A stretch of DNA of 58,979 bases, from assembly GCF_004522155.1 (NCBI RefSeq), contig NZ_SDEA01000010.1:1-58979 (forward strand), read 5' to 3'. Under the pieces are notes generated by a model, which was not told the origin of the DNA, searched no databases, and saw only the letters and a list, made by a program, of their open reading frames with translations. Source of the DNA: Paracoccus luteus. Lineage in GTDB: Bacteria > Pseudomonadota > Alphaproteobacteria > Rhodobacterales > Rhodobacteraceae. Shown here one piece after another: positions 7,961 through 20,935 of this stretch. Position 1 is the stretch's first letter; each line of letters opens with the position of its first letter. The position numbers and the translations under genes were made by a program.

Positions 7961-10505
7961 CGCTTGATGCGGCGCGGGTGATGCGCGGGTCTTCGGCCTC
8001 GGCCGGAATGGCGGGGCGGTTCGGGGGCCGCGGCCCACCCGTGCCCGTGCCGCCATCCGTGCCCCCTGCCCCGTCTTGTGCCGTCCCCGGCGTGCCCGCC
8101 GCGCCCGTGCCTGCCGCGCCCGCTGCGGCCGGCACCAGCGCCATCTGGCCGGCGTTCATGATGCGCACGTCGCGGGTGGCAAACGGGATCTGGATGCCCT
8201 CGGCGGCAAAGCGTTCGATGATCTGGTGGCGCATCTCGGTCTGCACGCCGATGCCGCCGTTGATGTCCGACAGGATCGCCCTGATCTCGAAATCCATGCT
8301 GTCGGGGCTGAAGCCGACAAAGGCCACGGTCGGGGCCGGGTTGATCAGCACCGTGGGCTGATCCTCGGCGATGTCGCGCAGGATTTCGGCCACGCGGCGG
8401 GTGTCGGTGCCGTAAGCCACGCCGACCTTGACGATCACCCGCCCCTGCGTGCTGCCGCGCGTCCAGTTGGTGACGTGCTGCGAGATCAGGTCCGAGTTCG
8501 GGACGATCACCTGGGTCCGGTCGAAGGTCTGGATCTGCGTCGAGCGCACCGAGATGCGCTTGACATAGCCCTGCGCCTGCCCGACCTGGATCCAGTCGCC
8601 GACCGACACCGGGCGTTCGACCAGCAGGATGATCCCGCTGACAAAGTTCGACACGATGTTCTGCAGGCCGAAACCGATGCCGACCGACAGCGCGCCCGCG
8701 ACGATGGCCAGCGACGACAGGTCGATCCCGGCCGAGGTGATCGCCAGCAGCGCGGCCAGGAAGATGCCGACATAGCCCAGCCCCGACACGGCGGCATTCT
8801 GCGCCCCCGCGTCCAGACGGGTGCGCGGCAGGATCGAGTTGCGGACAGCGCCCTGCACGACGCGGGTCAGGTAATACCCGAACCCGAACACGACGACAAA
8901 GGTCAGGATCGCGCCCGGCGACAGCCGCACCCCGCCCAGCTGCACGCCCTGGCGCAGCGCCGTCCACCAGTCGGCCAGCTCGGACGGGCGGGCGCCCCAG
9001 ATCAGCGCGAACACCGGGATCGAGGCCAGCACCAGCGCGAAGCCGATCAGCACCGGGGCCAGCGCGTCGCGCGATCCGGCGGTGTCGCGCTTGGCCATCG
9101 CATAAAGATCGGCGATGAACTCCTGCAGCAGGATCACCAGCGCGACCAGCGCCACCGACAGCGCCACCGGCCACAGCAGCGCGTTGGCGAGGTTCACATA
9201 GCCCGCCAGCGCCAGCAGCGGCGCGATGGCCGCGACCACGCGCGCAATGGTGCCCACGGTCGCGACGACGCGCGGCCGATAGGTCTTGGCGTCGCGCCCG
9301 GTCTGCCCGGCGACCCGCGTGGCCCCGCGCAGGACGACGCCCAGCCGGAACAGCGCCAGCGCCCCCAGCAGGATGATCGGCAGGTGCCAGACCCCGGCGG
9401 CGGCGTCGCTGACCCGCAGCGGAATGGTGGCGCCCGCCTGCGGCTCGCTGACATAGCGCCCGCCCAGCGGCAGGATGGCGCGGCCCGCGACATGGTGGAT
9501 CGCCGTGGCGACCGCCAGCAGCGTCGCGTAGAACCGGCCCTGCTCAAGCTGCGGGCGGGCAAAGCAGATCGGCGGGTCGGTCCGCAGCGGGAAAAAGCAC
9601 CACGACAGCCAGCGCCCGGCAAACCCGATCAGCGCCGCCACCGGCAGCGCGGCCAGGATCGGGCGGCCCCATTCGCCCACCAGCCCGGTGGCGTCGACCG
9701 CAAGCACCGCCAGATAGACGCCGGTCACGGGAATGACGATCTGGCCCAGCGACACGACAAAGGTCAGCGCGTCGCGGGAATGATCGCTGAGCCGGTCGGC
9801 CAGCCGTCGCGGCAGCGCGTCGATCCACGGCCGCGCAAAGATCAGCAGCGCCAGCGCCAGCACCAGATAGGCCGCGCTGCGGATCAACCGTTCGCGCGGG
9901 GGCTGCCCGTCCACGGCGTCAAGCCGGCCGCGGAAATCGCCAACCAGCCCGCGGGCCACGGCCATTCCGTCGGTCGCCGCGGCCGCCCAGCTGCCGGGCA
10001 GCAGCGGCGAGGGCGTGATCTGCGTCAGCGCCGACGCCTGCCGCGTGCGTTGCACCTCGTCGATGGCGGCGACCAGGCTGGCGGCGCGGCTGAAGCCCTC
10101 GACCGCGCGCAGCGACGGCGCCTGCAGTTCGGCAAGCTGCGTGTTCAGGGCGCTGCGGCGGGCGGCGACCTCGTCGCTTTCGGTGGCGCCTTCGGCGGGG
10201 GCCGGACCCAGGGCGGCGATCTGGTCCTTGACGGTGGCGATGCGCGGCGCGTTGATCCCCTGCGCCTCGGCCAGCCGGTTGCGCCAGTCCACCGCCTGCG
10301 CGCGCAGCTGCAGCAGCTGCCCGTCGCCGATGCGGCCGGTGTCCACCGACGTCTCGGCCCGGTCGGCGAACCTGCCCCATGCGGCGTAGTCCGGCTCGGC
10401 CGGGGCCTGCGCCAGCGCCATGCCGCAGGCCAGCGCCAGCCACAGCGCCGCCAGCAGCGCCACGATGACGCCGCTGGCGCGGCGCCCCTGCATCGCGGAC
10501 GCCAC
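7893..10505 (-). CDS. Large MscS-family mechanosensitive ion channel (DUF3772 plus MscS domains)
   Basis: 870 residues. It has a signal-peptide-like N-terminus (to about residue 33), a periplasmic helical DUF3772-type region, roughly ten membrane segments, and a C-terminal MscS pore and beta domain. In the pore region, SVGIGFGLQNIVSNFVSG is the conserved Gly/Ala-rich TM3 signature, followed by ERPVSVGDW. The Gly/Asp-rich end (EDAAGSQDSGDDGDGDGETR) is low-complexity and is the part duplicated downstream. The start is GTG at 10505, five bp after the cysteine synthase stop; ATG at 10493 is an alternative. The protein should sit in the inner membrane and release solutes on hypo-osmotic shock. Confidence 0.85.
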   Translation of the reverse strand: MASAMQGRRASGVIVALLAALWLALACGMALAQAPAEPDYAAWGRFADRAETSVDTGRIGDGQLLQLRAQAVDWRNRLAEAQGINAPRIATVKDQIAALGPAPAEGATESDEVAARRSALNTQLAELQAPSLRAVEGFSRAASLVAAIDEVQRTRQASALTQITPSPLLPGSWAAAATDGMAVARGLVGDFRGRLDAVDGQPPRERLIRSAAYLVLALALLIFARPWIDALPRRLADRLSDHSRDALTFVVSLGQIVIPVTGVYLAVLAVDATGLVGEWGRPILAALPVAALIGFAGRWLSWCFFPLRTDPPICFARPQLEQGRFYATLLAVATAIHHVAGRAILPLGGRYVSEPQAGATIPLRVSDAAAGVWHLPIILLGALALFRLGVVLRGATRVAGQTGRDAKTYRPRVVATVGTIARVVAAIAPLLALAGYVNLANALLWPVALSVALVALVILLQEFIADLYAMAKRDTAGSRDALAPVLIGFALVLASIPVFALIWGARPSELADWWTALRQGVQLGGVRLSPGAILTFVVVFGFGYYLTRVVQGAVRNSILPRTRLDAGAQNAAVSGLGYVGIFLAALLAITSAGIDLSSLAIVAGALSVGIGFGLQNIVSNFVSGIILLVERPVSVGDWIQVGQAQGYVKRISVRSTQIQTFDRTQVIVPNSDLISQHVTNWTRGSTQGRVIVKVGVAYGTDTRRVAEILRDIAEDQPTVLINPAPTVAFVGFSPDSMDFEIRAILSDINGGIGVQTEMRHQIIERFAAEGIQIPFATRDVRIMNAGQMALVPAAAGAAGTGAAGTPGTAQDGAGGTDGGTGTGGPRPPNRPAIPAEAEDPRITRAASSGLEDAAGSQDSGDDGDGDGETR

Positions 10506-10509
10506 GCCC

Positions 10510-11565
10510 TCAGCCCTCGGTCACGTCGGGCAGGTCGGCCGGCGCCCGTTCCAGCCAGTGCGGCACCGGCAGGCCCTTGGCGCGCAGGAAATCGGGGTTC
10601 CACAGCTTGGTCTGATAGCGGGTGCCGAAGTCGCACAGGACGGTCACGATGGTGTGGCCCGGTCCCATGTCCCGCGCCATGCGGATCGCGCCCGCGACGT
10701 TGACGCCGGACGACCCGCCGAGGCACAGCCCTTCGTATTCCAGCAGGTCGAACAGCACCGGCAGCGCCTCGGCATCCGGGATGCGGCAGCTGAAATCGGG
10801 CGTCACGTCGTCCAGGTTGGCGGTGATCCGCCCCTGCCCGATCCCCTCGGTGATCGAGTTGCCGGGCGCGTCCAGCTCGCCCGTGGTATAGAAGCTGTGC
10901 AGCGCCGAACCCTCGGGGTCGGCCAGGCCGATCCTGACGCCTTTCGACTGCAGCGCGTCGGCCACGCCCGCCAGCGTCCCGCCCGACCCGACCGAGCAGA
11001 TGAACCCGTCCACCCGCCCCCCGGTCTGGTCCCAGATCTCGGGGCCCGTGGTTTCGGCATGGGCGCGGCGGTTGGCGGTGTTGTCGAACTGGTCGGCCCA
11101 GATGGCCCCTTCCGGCAGGGTGTCGGCAAGGGCGCGGGCAAGGCGGTCGGAATAGCGGACATAGTTGTTGGGGTTGCGATAGGGCGCGGCCGGCACCTCG
11201 ACCAGTTCGGCCCCGGCAAGCCGCAGCATGTCCTTTTTTTCCTGGCTCTGCGTCTCGGGGATGACGATGACCGACCGGAAGCCCATCGAAGCCCCGACCA
11301 GCGCCAGCCCGATGCCGGTGTTCCCGGCCGTCCCCTCGACGATGGTGCCGCCGGGGCGCAGGGCGCCGCGCGCGACCGCGTCGCGGATTATATACAGCGC
11401 CGCGCGATCCTTGACGGACTGGCCGGGGTTCATGAACTCGGCCTTGCCCCAGATCTCGCAGCCGGTCGCCTGGGATGCGCGGTTCAGCCGGATCAGCGGC
11501 GTGTTGCCGATGGCGGCGGCCAGATCGGGCGCCACGTCGCGGCGCGAAGGCAGGGCGGTGTTCAT
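10510..11565 (-). CDS. cysK: Cysteine synthase A-type PLP enzyme
   Basis: 351 residues of the fold-type II PLP family. IGNTPLIRLNRAS precedes the Schiff-base lysine in SVKDRAA (K52). EGTAGNTGIGLA (about 77-88) is the phosphate/acetylserine-binding loop and GSGGTLAG the PLP-phosphate cradle. The expected reaction is O-acetylserine plus sulfide to cysteine and acetate. It is about 30 residues longer than E. coli CysK at the C-terminus, like the CysK variants of many alphaproteobacteria. It is the first gene of a pair with the MscS channel (4 bp between). Confidence 0.85.
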   Translation of the reverse strand: MNTALPSRRDVAPDLAAAIGNTPLIRLNRASQATGCEIWGKAEFMNPGQSVKDRAALYIIRDAVARGALRPGGTIVEGTAGNTGIGLALVGASMGFRSVIVIPETQSQEKKDMLRLAGAELVEVPAAPYRNPNNYVRYSDRLARALADTLPEGAIWADQFDNTANRRAHAETTGPEIWDQTGGRVDGFICSVGSGGTLAGVADALQSKGVRIGLADPEGSALHSFYTTGELDAPGNSITEGIGQGRITANLDDVTPDFSCRIPDAEALPVLFDLLEYEGLCLGGSSGVNVAGAIRMARDMGPGHTIVTVLCDFGTRYQTKLWNPDFLRAKGLPVPHWLERAPADLPDVTEG

Positions 11566-11799
11566 CGCAAGACCTTTCCTTGTCCCCTCCGCTTTAACCA
11601 GCCGCGGGCGGACCCGACAAGCCGTCGCCGTTCACGAGACGGCGGGGCCGCGCGCCGCGCATCGGCCCGCCGGTCCAGCCACGGCGCCAGGATCCGCAAC
11701 GGGCCGTTCACGATGCGCCCATGCGCGTCAGCTCGTCCCCCGCCAGTGGACCGGCCAGGGTCGGCGGGCCGGACGCCGCCGGTCTTTCGGCCCGGACTG

Positions 11800-12783
11800 T
11801 CACGGCTGGTCCTGTCGCGCCCCGCGGGCCGACGCCCGCCCCAGCGACCGCGCGACATCGGTCAGCGCGACCAGCGCCGCACGATCGGCCAGCGCCGAAA
11901 GCTCGCGCCCGCCGGGCGAGGCCGCGATGGCGATCAGCACCTCGACCTCGGCATCCGTCAGCCCGGCGCAGGACAGATACAGCAGCGCCTCGGCCCAGCC
12001 GGCCAGCTGGGCGCGCAGTTGCGCCTCCTGCGCGGCCACTTCGGCGGCGATGTCGTCGTCGGAAAGCGGGACGGCCAGGCCGCCTGCGTCGCGCAGCCCG
12101 CGCAGCATCGCCATGCCCATGTTCAGCGACAGCGCCACCGCCGGATCGACCAGATCGGCCGCCGCGATCAGCCGGGTGACCTGCGCCGCGCGCGGGTCGG
12201 CCCGCGCCATCGCCTCGGCAAAGGCTGCGCTGGCGGCGGCTTCGACCCCCGGATCGACCAGCGCCACGCGGGCCGACAGCTGCAGCGACAGCGCCCGCCG
12301 GCCCAGGTCGCCGGTCCAGAACGCCACCGCCTCGGCCAGGGGCGCGGGCGGGCGGGCGCCCATGTCGGCGATGGCCTGGTCGAGCCCCGCCCGCAGCCCC
12401 CGCGCAAGGCGGTCCGGGGTCGCGATGCGGCGGACGGCCTGCGCCCATTGCGCGTCGCCCGTGCCGTCGGCTGCTGACGACAGGGGATCGGCCAGGCCGG
12501 TCATCTCGGCCGCGATGACAAGGGCCAGCCGGTCAAGGTCCAGCGCCGCCGCGACACGGTCCGCCATCGGCGCAAGGGCCTGCTGCGAGGCAGGGGGCGA
12601 CGCGAGCGGTTGCCCCGACGCCGCCCCGCCCAGCCCTGCCCCGCCAAGACCTGCGCCGCCCAGCCCCGCCGCGAAAGCCGCCGCCCACAGCGCCGCCCGG
12701 CGCCCGTGCCCGGCCGGGCCGCGGTTCCCCGCGACGTCGTTGCGCAACCCCGCCAGCCGCCGCCGTCTCGTGTCACCGGGCAT
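11800..12783 (-). CDS. Exported DUF2059-like protein
   Basis: About 327 residues. After a basic N-terminus there is a hydrophobic, Gly/Ala-rich stretch (GRRAALWAAAFAAGLGGAG), probably a signal sequence. The remainder is helical and Ala-rich, with two similar halves, each with the pattern seen in DUF2059 proteins. I start at ATG 12783, which has GGGGGA just upstream; ATG 12795 is equally possible. Farther upstream the open frame runs antisense through tRNA-Ser and is not coding. Function is unknown and the family assignment is tentative. Confidence 0.55.
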   Translation of the reverse strand: MPGDTRRRRLAGLRNDVAGNRGPAGHGRRAALWAAAFAAGLGGAGLGGAGLGGAASGQPLASPPASQQALAPMADRVAAALDLDRLALVIAAEMTGLADPLSSAADGTGDAQWAQAVRRIATPDRLARGLRAGLDQAIADMGARPPAPLAEAVAFWTGDLGRRALSLQLSARVALVDPGVEAAASAAFAEAMARADPRAAQVTRLIAAADLVDPAVALSLNMGMAMLRGLRDAGGLAVPLSDDDIAAEVAAQEAQLRAQLAGWAEALLYLSCAGLTDAEVEVLIAIAASPGGRELSALADRAALVALTDVARSLGRASARGARQDQP

Positions 12784-12877
12784 CCGGTCCCCCATCCGAT
12801 CGCGTGTATTTTCCAAGAATGACCCTTGCGCTTCAACCCCCGCCCGGCTAAACGCCGCCCACCACACCAGAAAGCGC

Positions 12878-12967
12878 GGAGAGGTGCCGGAGTGGTCGAA
12901 CGGGGCGGTCTCGAAAACCGTTGAGCCTTTGCGGGTTCCGTGGGTTCGAATCCCACCCTCTCCGCCA
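12878..12967 (+). tRNA. tRNA-Ser (anticodon CGA)
   Basis: 90 nt including an encoded CCA. The acceptor GGAGAGG pairs with CCTCTCC. The anticodon stem-loop GGTCTCGAAAACC carries CGA, which reads UCG. A long variable arm and GGGTTCGAATCCC T-arm are present, as expected for class II tRNA-Ser. Confidence 0.95.
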
Positions 12968-13582
12968 TTTTTTTCCATACGTCCAGCAGGATTTGAGTGC
13001 GGCGGACTGCTCTGTGGGTAAATGTGCATGCCATGGAGCAGGCTGGCGCGGCCGCGGTTGGTTCCAGGCGCCGGCGCCGCCGTTTCAGGCCGCTCGGGGA
13101 GGCCGGGAAGGTCGCAAAGGCGCTGCCCGTGCAGTGACGGGTGTCCTGCCGGACGCCTCCGTCCGGCACCTGGACGGCGATCAGTCGGGGCACGGTCTCT
13201 TGCAGGCTCATGAACTCATGATCAGGACCGGCCCCTGTCGGGGACACAAGGCCGGTCTGCGGATCGACGAGTGCAGATTCGATCATGCGCTCACTTCTTG
13301 ACGTGCATGACGGTCACCGGATGGCGTGCCAGTGACGCCAGAGATGCATCGGTGATGGCGGTCGGCGCATCGATGGCTTCGCAAGGCGACCACAGACCTG
13401 ACGCCCGCCTGGGGCCATCACCGCCGCAGACCGAAACACCGCGATTGTGATCCATATGACCGGGCCTTCAGCCAGTTTCGCGGTTATGATGACGCGGAAC
13501 GGCATCTCTGCAGCACGTCGTCACGCATGCACCACCCAGACGAGCCCGGGCACCACACGACTCACCACAAGAGGACAGCGGA
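12968..13582. other. 615-bp gap with possible decayed coding sequence
   Basis: No convincing gene. On the minus strand one frame ending at 13291 reads ...ITDASLASLARHPVTVMHVKK and stops. Another ATG begins 4 bp later at 13286 (MIESALVDPQTGLVSPTG...), but that frame runs without a stop through the antisense of tRNA-Ser. The pattern could be a degraded small-gene pair, for example a stress-protein-like remnant. I cannot support a function. Confidence 0.3.
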
Positions 13583-13831
13583 ATGAGCGACATCACCTTT
13601 GACGGGGACCGCGTGGTGGTCGATGCGGCGGTCATCGCCCAAGGCTTCCGCGTCGATGCGGCAGACGTCCCCGAGTTGATGCGGACCGGCCGGATGACAA
13701 GCCGCAGCGAGCTGGGACAGGACGCCGACGCGGGCCGGCGGCGGGTGACGTTTTTCCATCAGGGCCGTGCGCTGCGGCTGACGATCGACGAATCCGGCAC
13801 CATCATCCGGCGTTCGATCTTCGACGTCTGA
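13583..13831 (+). CDS. DUF6522 family small protein
   Basis: 82 residues, starting MSDITFDGDRVVVDAAVIAQ. The order DVPELMRTGRMTSRSELGQD, then RRRVTFFHQGRALRLTIDE and RRSIFDV at the end, fits DUF6522, a short domain in Rhodobacteraceae often near cytochrome and heme genes. AAGAGGACAG upstream of ATG 13583 is a good ribosome-binding site. No signal peptide or cysteine pair is present. Function is unknown. It is convergent with the complex I subunit gene. Confidence 0.7.
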   Translation: MSDITFDGDRVVVDAAVIAQGFRVDAADVPELMRTGRMTSRSELGQDADAGRRRVTFFHQGRALRLTIDESGTIIRRSIFDV

Positions 13832-13967
13832 TGCGGCGTCAGGCCACGTCGTCTGACGTCCTGGCCCGCTGTGCCAGGCGCCAGGTGACGCGGGCAGGCG
13901 TGACAGCGGCGGATGTCAGCCTGATTTCAGCCGCGGCCGGCAGCAGCCATGCCCCGAACAACGACCG

Positions 13968-14279
13968 TCAATGCGTCCACGGCGTCCGGCGGTCGGTGGC
14001 GAAGTTTTCGCCATAGCCGCGGGGGCGGACGTTCGCGGCGCGCCGGTTCGGTTCGACCACGACATACTCCAGCCCCTCGGCCCGGGCATAGGCCTCGGCC
14101 TCGGCGCGGGTCGCAAAGCTCAGCCGGACCTGCGCCTGGGTGTCATCGCTGCTGGTCCAGCCCATCAGCGGATCGATGGCGCGCGGGTCGGCCGCAGGAA
14201 ACTCCAGCAGCCAGTATTTCGTCCGGGCGGTCCCCGACTGCATGGCGTTGCGGGCAGGCTGATAGATGCGGACGCGCAT
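13968..14279 (-). CDS. Complex I accessory subunit, NDUFS4-like (ETC complex I subunit conserved region)
   Basis: 103 residues: [20 protein letters not shown], then KYWLLEF, then [19 protein letters not shown] and [12 protein letters not shown]. This is the hallmark pattern of the mitochondrial NDUFS4/18-kDa subunit family, which alphaproteobacterial complex I shares. It would stabilise the N-module of NADH:ubiquinone oxidoreductase on the cytoplasmic side. I start at ATG 14279, where the family begins; the frame upstream is antisense to sodC's leader. It is divergent from sodC. Confidence 0.88.
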   Translation of the reverse strand: MRVRIYQPARNAMQSGTARTKYWLLEFPAADPRAIDPLMGWTSSDDTQAQVRLSFATRAEAEAYARAEGLEYVVVEPNRRAANVRPRGYGENFATDRRTPWTH

Positions 14280-14398
14280 GAAGATGACCCCGATGGTGGT
14301 GCCCATCTTTTGGCGCAACCGTGCGGGGCGTTCAAGCCCGGCGGGAACGCATCCCGCGACCGCGCGTTGGCAGGCATACCCAGAAGGGAGATCCGACG

Positions 14399-15031
14399 AT
14401 GAACCGTCCGACCGCCGCCGCCGTTGCGGCCCGACTCGATGACTTGCGGCTGCCGGCCGCGCTGATGCTGGGGGCGGTGCTGGCGCTGGCGCCGATGGCT
14501 GCGCCGGGTCAGACGACCCCCGCCCCCGCCGACGCGGCCGCCCCCGCCGACGCAACTGCGGCCCCTGCGGCGGACGGCGCCGCCATGCGGTCCACGGTCG
14601 CCGCACTCAAGGGGGCCGACGGCGCCGACCACGGCCAGGTCACCGTGTCCGAGACGGCGTCGGGCGCGATCCAGGTCACGCTGGCGCTGATCGGCCTGCC
14701 CGAGGGCGAGCGCGCCGTTCATATCCACGAGACCGGCAAGTGCGAGGCCCCGGCCTTTGAATCCGCCGGCGGCCACCTTGCCGGCGACAAGCAGCACGGC
14801 GCCCATGCCGCGGGCGGGATGCATTCCGGCGACCTGCCCAACATCGCCGCCGCCGCGGACGGGGCGGTGAACGCCGATTTCTTCTCCATGAACGTGACGA
14901 TGGACCAGGTCATGGACGATGACGGATCCGCCTTTGTCATCCATTCGGGCAAGGACGATTACGCCAGCCAGCCGTCGGGCAACGCCGGCGACCGCGTCGC
15001 CTGCGGCGTGTTCGAGGCCGCGGCGAACTGA
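14399..15031 (+). CDS. sodC: Periplasmic Cu,Zn superoxide dismutase
   Basis: 210 residues with a leader and an Ala/Pro-rich linker (to about residue 60). Metal ligands are visible: [10 protein letters not shown] gives H108, H110 and the disulfide Cys115, SAGGHL gives H126, then a His-rich loop with D145, and FVIHSGKDD gives the last copper His. VACGVF supplies the second disulfide Cys. It dismutates superoxide in the periplasm. AAGGGAG lies 7 nt before ATG 14399. An intrinsic terminator follows the stop. Confidence 0.92.
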   Translation: MNRPTAAAVAARLDDLRLPAALMLGAVLALAPMAAPGQTTPAPADAAAPADATAAPAADGAAMRSTVAALKGADGADHGQVTVSETASGAIQVTLALIGLPEGERAVHIHETGKCEAPAFESAGGHLAGDKQHGAHAAGGMHSGDLPNIAAAADGAVNADFFSMNVTMDQVMDDDGSAFVIHSGKDDYASQPSGNAGDRVACGVFEAAAN

Positions 15032-15055
15032 GCCTGCCGGCGCGGATGCAACAAG

Positions 15056-15080
15056 GGGCCGCCGTTCGGGGCGGCCCTTT
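15056..15080 (+). terminator. Intrinsic terminator of sodC
   Basis: GGGCCGCC (15056-15063) pairs perfectly with GGCGGCCC (15070-15077) around a 6-nt loop, followed by TTT. It lies 25 bp after the sodC stop. Confidence 0.8.
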
Positions 15081-15143
15081 CGCTTGAACCGCCGCCGTTC
15101 CGAGGCCACCTATGGCAAGCCGCATGGTCCGGCAGAGGTTCTC

Positions 15144-17327
<2,184 letters not shown>

Positions 17328-17438
17328 GGCCGGGACCGCCGCGCGCAAGATGTCCGGGTCGCGGCCTTGGTGTCATGGTGCGCTGCGAGCAATGGCTTTT
17401 CACGGCGTGGCCGCGACCCCATGTCGATTGCCGATACG

Positions 17439-17470
17439 AAAAGAACCGTCCTGCGGGGCAGGACGGTTCT
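17439..17470 (-). terminator. Intrinsic terminator of tRNA-Val
   Basis: A perfect 13-bp stem (17442-17454 with 17458-17470) around a 3-nt loop. On the minus strand it is followed by TTTT. It starts 8 bp beyond the tRNA 3' end. Confidence 0.88.
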
Positions 17471-17477
17471 GAAATAA

Positions 17478-17552
17478 TGGTGGGTGATAACGGATTTGAA
17501 CCGCTGACATCTTCGATGTGAACGAAGCGCTCTACCGCTGAGCTAATCACCC
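17478..17552 (-). tRNA. tRNA-Val (anticodon CAC)
   Basis: 75 nt with encoded CCA. The acceptor GGGTGAT pairs with ATCACCC. The D-arm GCTCAGCGGTAGAGC, the anticodon loop TTCACAT (CAC) and the T-arm GCGGTTCAAATCCGT are intact. It reads GUG, a frequent codon in this GC-rich genome. Confidence 0.95.
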
Positions 17553-17614
17553 GGTGGACGGCTAGATAGCCGCAGCCGAGCGCCGCCGCAAGGGGTCATC
17601 GGCACCAAGTCGCG

Positions 17615-18127
17615 TCACGCGTCACCATCGGCAACCGGCGCGGCCAAAGCAGTCCCGCTTTCAGCCGCGGCAGGACGGCGCAGGCGCAGGATGATCGCCG
17701 GGCCGCCCTTGTCGCCGCGCTGGTTGGCGACGCGGACCTTGCCCAGCGGCGGCAGGGCCAGATCCTCGCCCGCCCCCACGGCACGGCCCAGTTCGGACAG
17801 CGCGGCATCGACGACCGCCCGGACCTGCGCCCGCGGCTGGCCGGTTGTGGCGACGATCCTGTCCAGGAACTCGCGCTTTTGCAGGGTCAGGGGCGCGGCA
17901 TCCGCAGGCGCCGCATCGTCGCGGGCGCTTTCCTCTGGCGCCTTATCCCCGGGTGCTGCAGCGGCGGCGGGGCGCGCCTTGCCCGGCTTGTTGTCGTCAC
18001 GGGGCTTGCGGTCGCGCTTGCCCCCCTTGCCGGCCTTTCCGGCCTTGGGTTCGCGGGTCGCCGGTGCCGGCGACGGCAGCGGCTCGTCCCCGCCCGAGTC
18101 GTCCGGACGGCGCTTGGCGTCTTTCAT
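17615..18127 (-). CDS. HU/IHF-like DNA-binding domain with long basic N-terminal tail
   Basis: 170 residues. Residues 1-75 are a Lys/Arg/Pro/Ala-rich, probably disordered tail (PKAGKAGKGGKRDRKPRD). The C-terminal part (LTLQKREFLDRIVATTGQPR ... LPPLGKVRVANQRGDKGG) has the helix-turn-helix core and the PLGKV-type strand of HU/IHF-like proteins. The canonical arm with conserved Pro is shortened. Similar fusions occur in Rhodobacteraceae and may compact DNA in a histone H1-like way (inference). Start ATG 18127 was preferred to an upstream in-frame ATG because MKDAKRRP has a better leader. The downstream neighbour is tRNA-Val. Confidence 0.65.
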   Translation of the reverse strand: MKDAKRRPDDSGGDEPLPSPAPATREPKAGKAGKGGKRDRKPRDDNKPGKARPAAAAAPGDKAPEESARDDAAPADAAPLTLQKREFLDRIVATTGQPRAQVRAVVDAALSELGRAVGAGEDLALPPLGKVRVANQRGDKGGPAIILRLRRPAAAESGTALAAPVADGDA

Positions 18128-18220
18128 GCTGAACCTCTGCAATAAAATAAAAACTTTCGGCATCCTAATGAGGTTGCCCCTGCGACCGCGTCAAGCCCCC
18201 GCCCGGCGCGGCTGAAATGG

Positions 18221-18248
18221 AAAAGGGGCGCCGCACACGCGACGCCCC
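18221..18248 (-). terminator. Second (duplicated) lon terminator
   Basis: GGGGCGCCGC (18225-18234) pairs with GCGACGCCCC (18239-18248) with one wobble. On the minus strand it is followed by TTTT. It is the distal copy, in the 97-bp duplication. Confidence 0.7.
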
Positions 18249-18317
18249 CTGTAAGCCCGTGTCCGGTCGCGCGTTGATAGGCCAGCCTCAAGCCCCTGCC
18301 CGGCCCGGTTGGAATGG

Positions 18318-18345
18318 AAAAGGGGCGCCGCAAACGCGACGCCCC
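18318..18345 (-). terminator. First lon terminator
   Basis: Same hairpin as the distal copy: GGGGCGCCGC (18322-18331), a 4-nt loop and GCGACGCCCC, then TTTT on the minus strand. It lies 25 bp after the lon stop codon. Confidence 0.85.
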
Positions 18346-18370
18346 CTGTAAGCCCGTGTCCGGTCGCGCC

Positions 18371-20788
<2,418 letters not shown>

Positions 20789-20855
20789 CTGAGTTCCTTT
20801 CTTGCCCGGAACGGGCGCCCCCAAGGCGGGCAGCGCGTCATTCCTGCTTGCGATC

Positions 20856-20884
20856 AATCTAGGTGCAGCAGGGCCGTGCTGCAA
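20856..20884 (-). promoter_or_regulatory. Candidate lon promoter with internal dyad
   Basis: On the minus strand TTGCAG (20884-20879) and TAGATT (20861-20856) are 17 bp apart. The spacer carries an inverted repeat: TGCAGCA and TGCTGCA separated by 6 bp (20864-20883). This could be an operator. The ATG of lon lies 68 bp downstream. Confidence 0.45.
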
Positions 20885-20935
20885 TGGTGGGGCGTTCGCG
20901 CGATGTTCACTCAATAGATCGAGTTGGAACGATCC

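Noticed and set aside
8076..10703. 875-codon plus-strand frame opposite the MscS gene
   Set aside because: Antisense shadow rich in Arg, Gln and His; the minus strand encodes a clear membrane channel.
12795..13029. N-terminal extension of the DUF2059-like frame across tRNA-Ser (contains GGEGGIRTHGTRK-type peptide)
   Set aside because: This peptide is the well-known spurious antisense translation of tRNA-Ser genes; the real start must be downstream of the tRNA.
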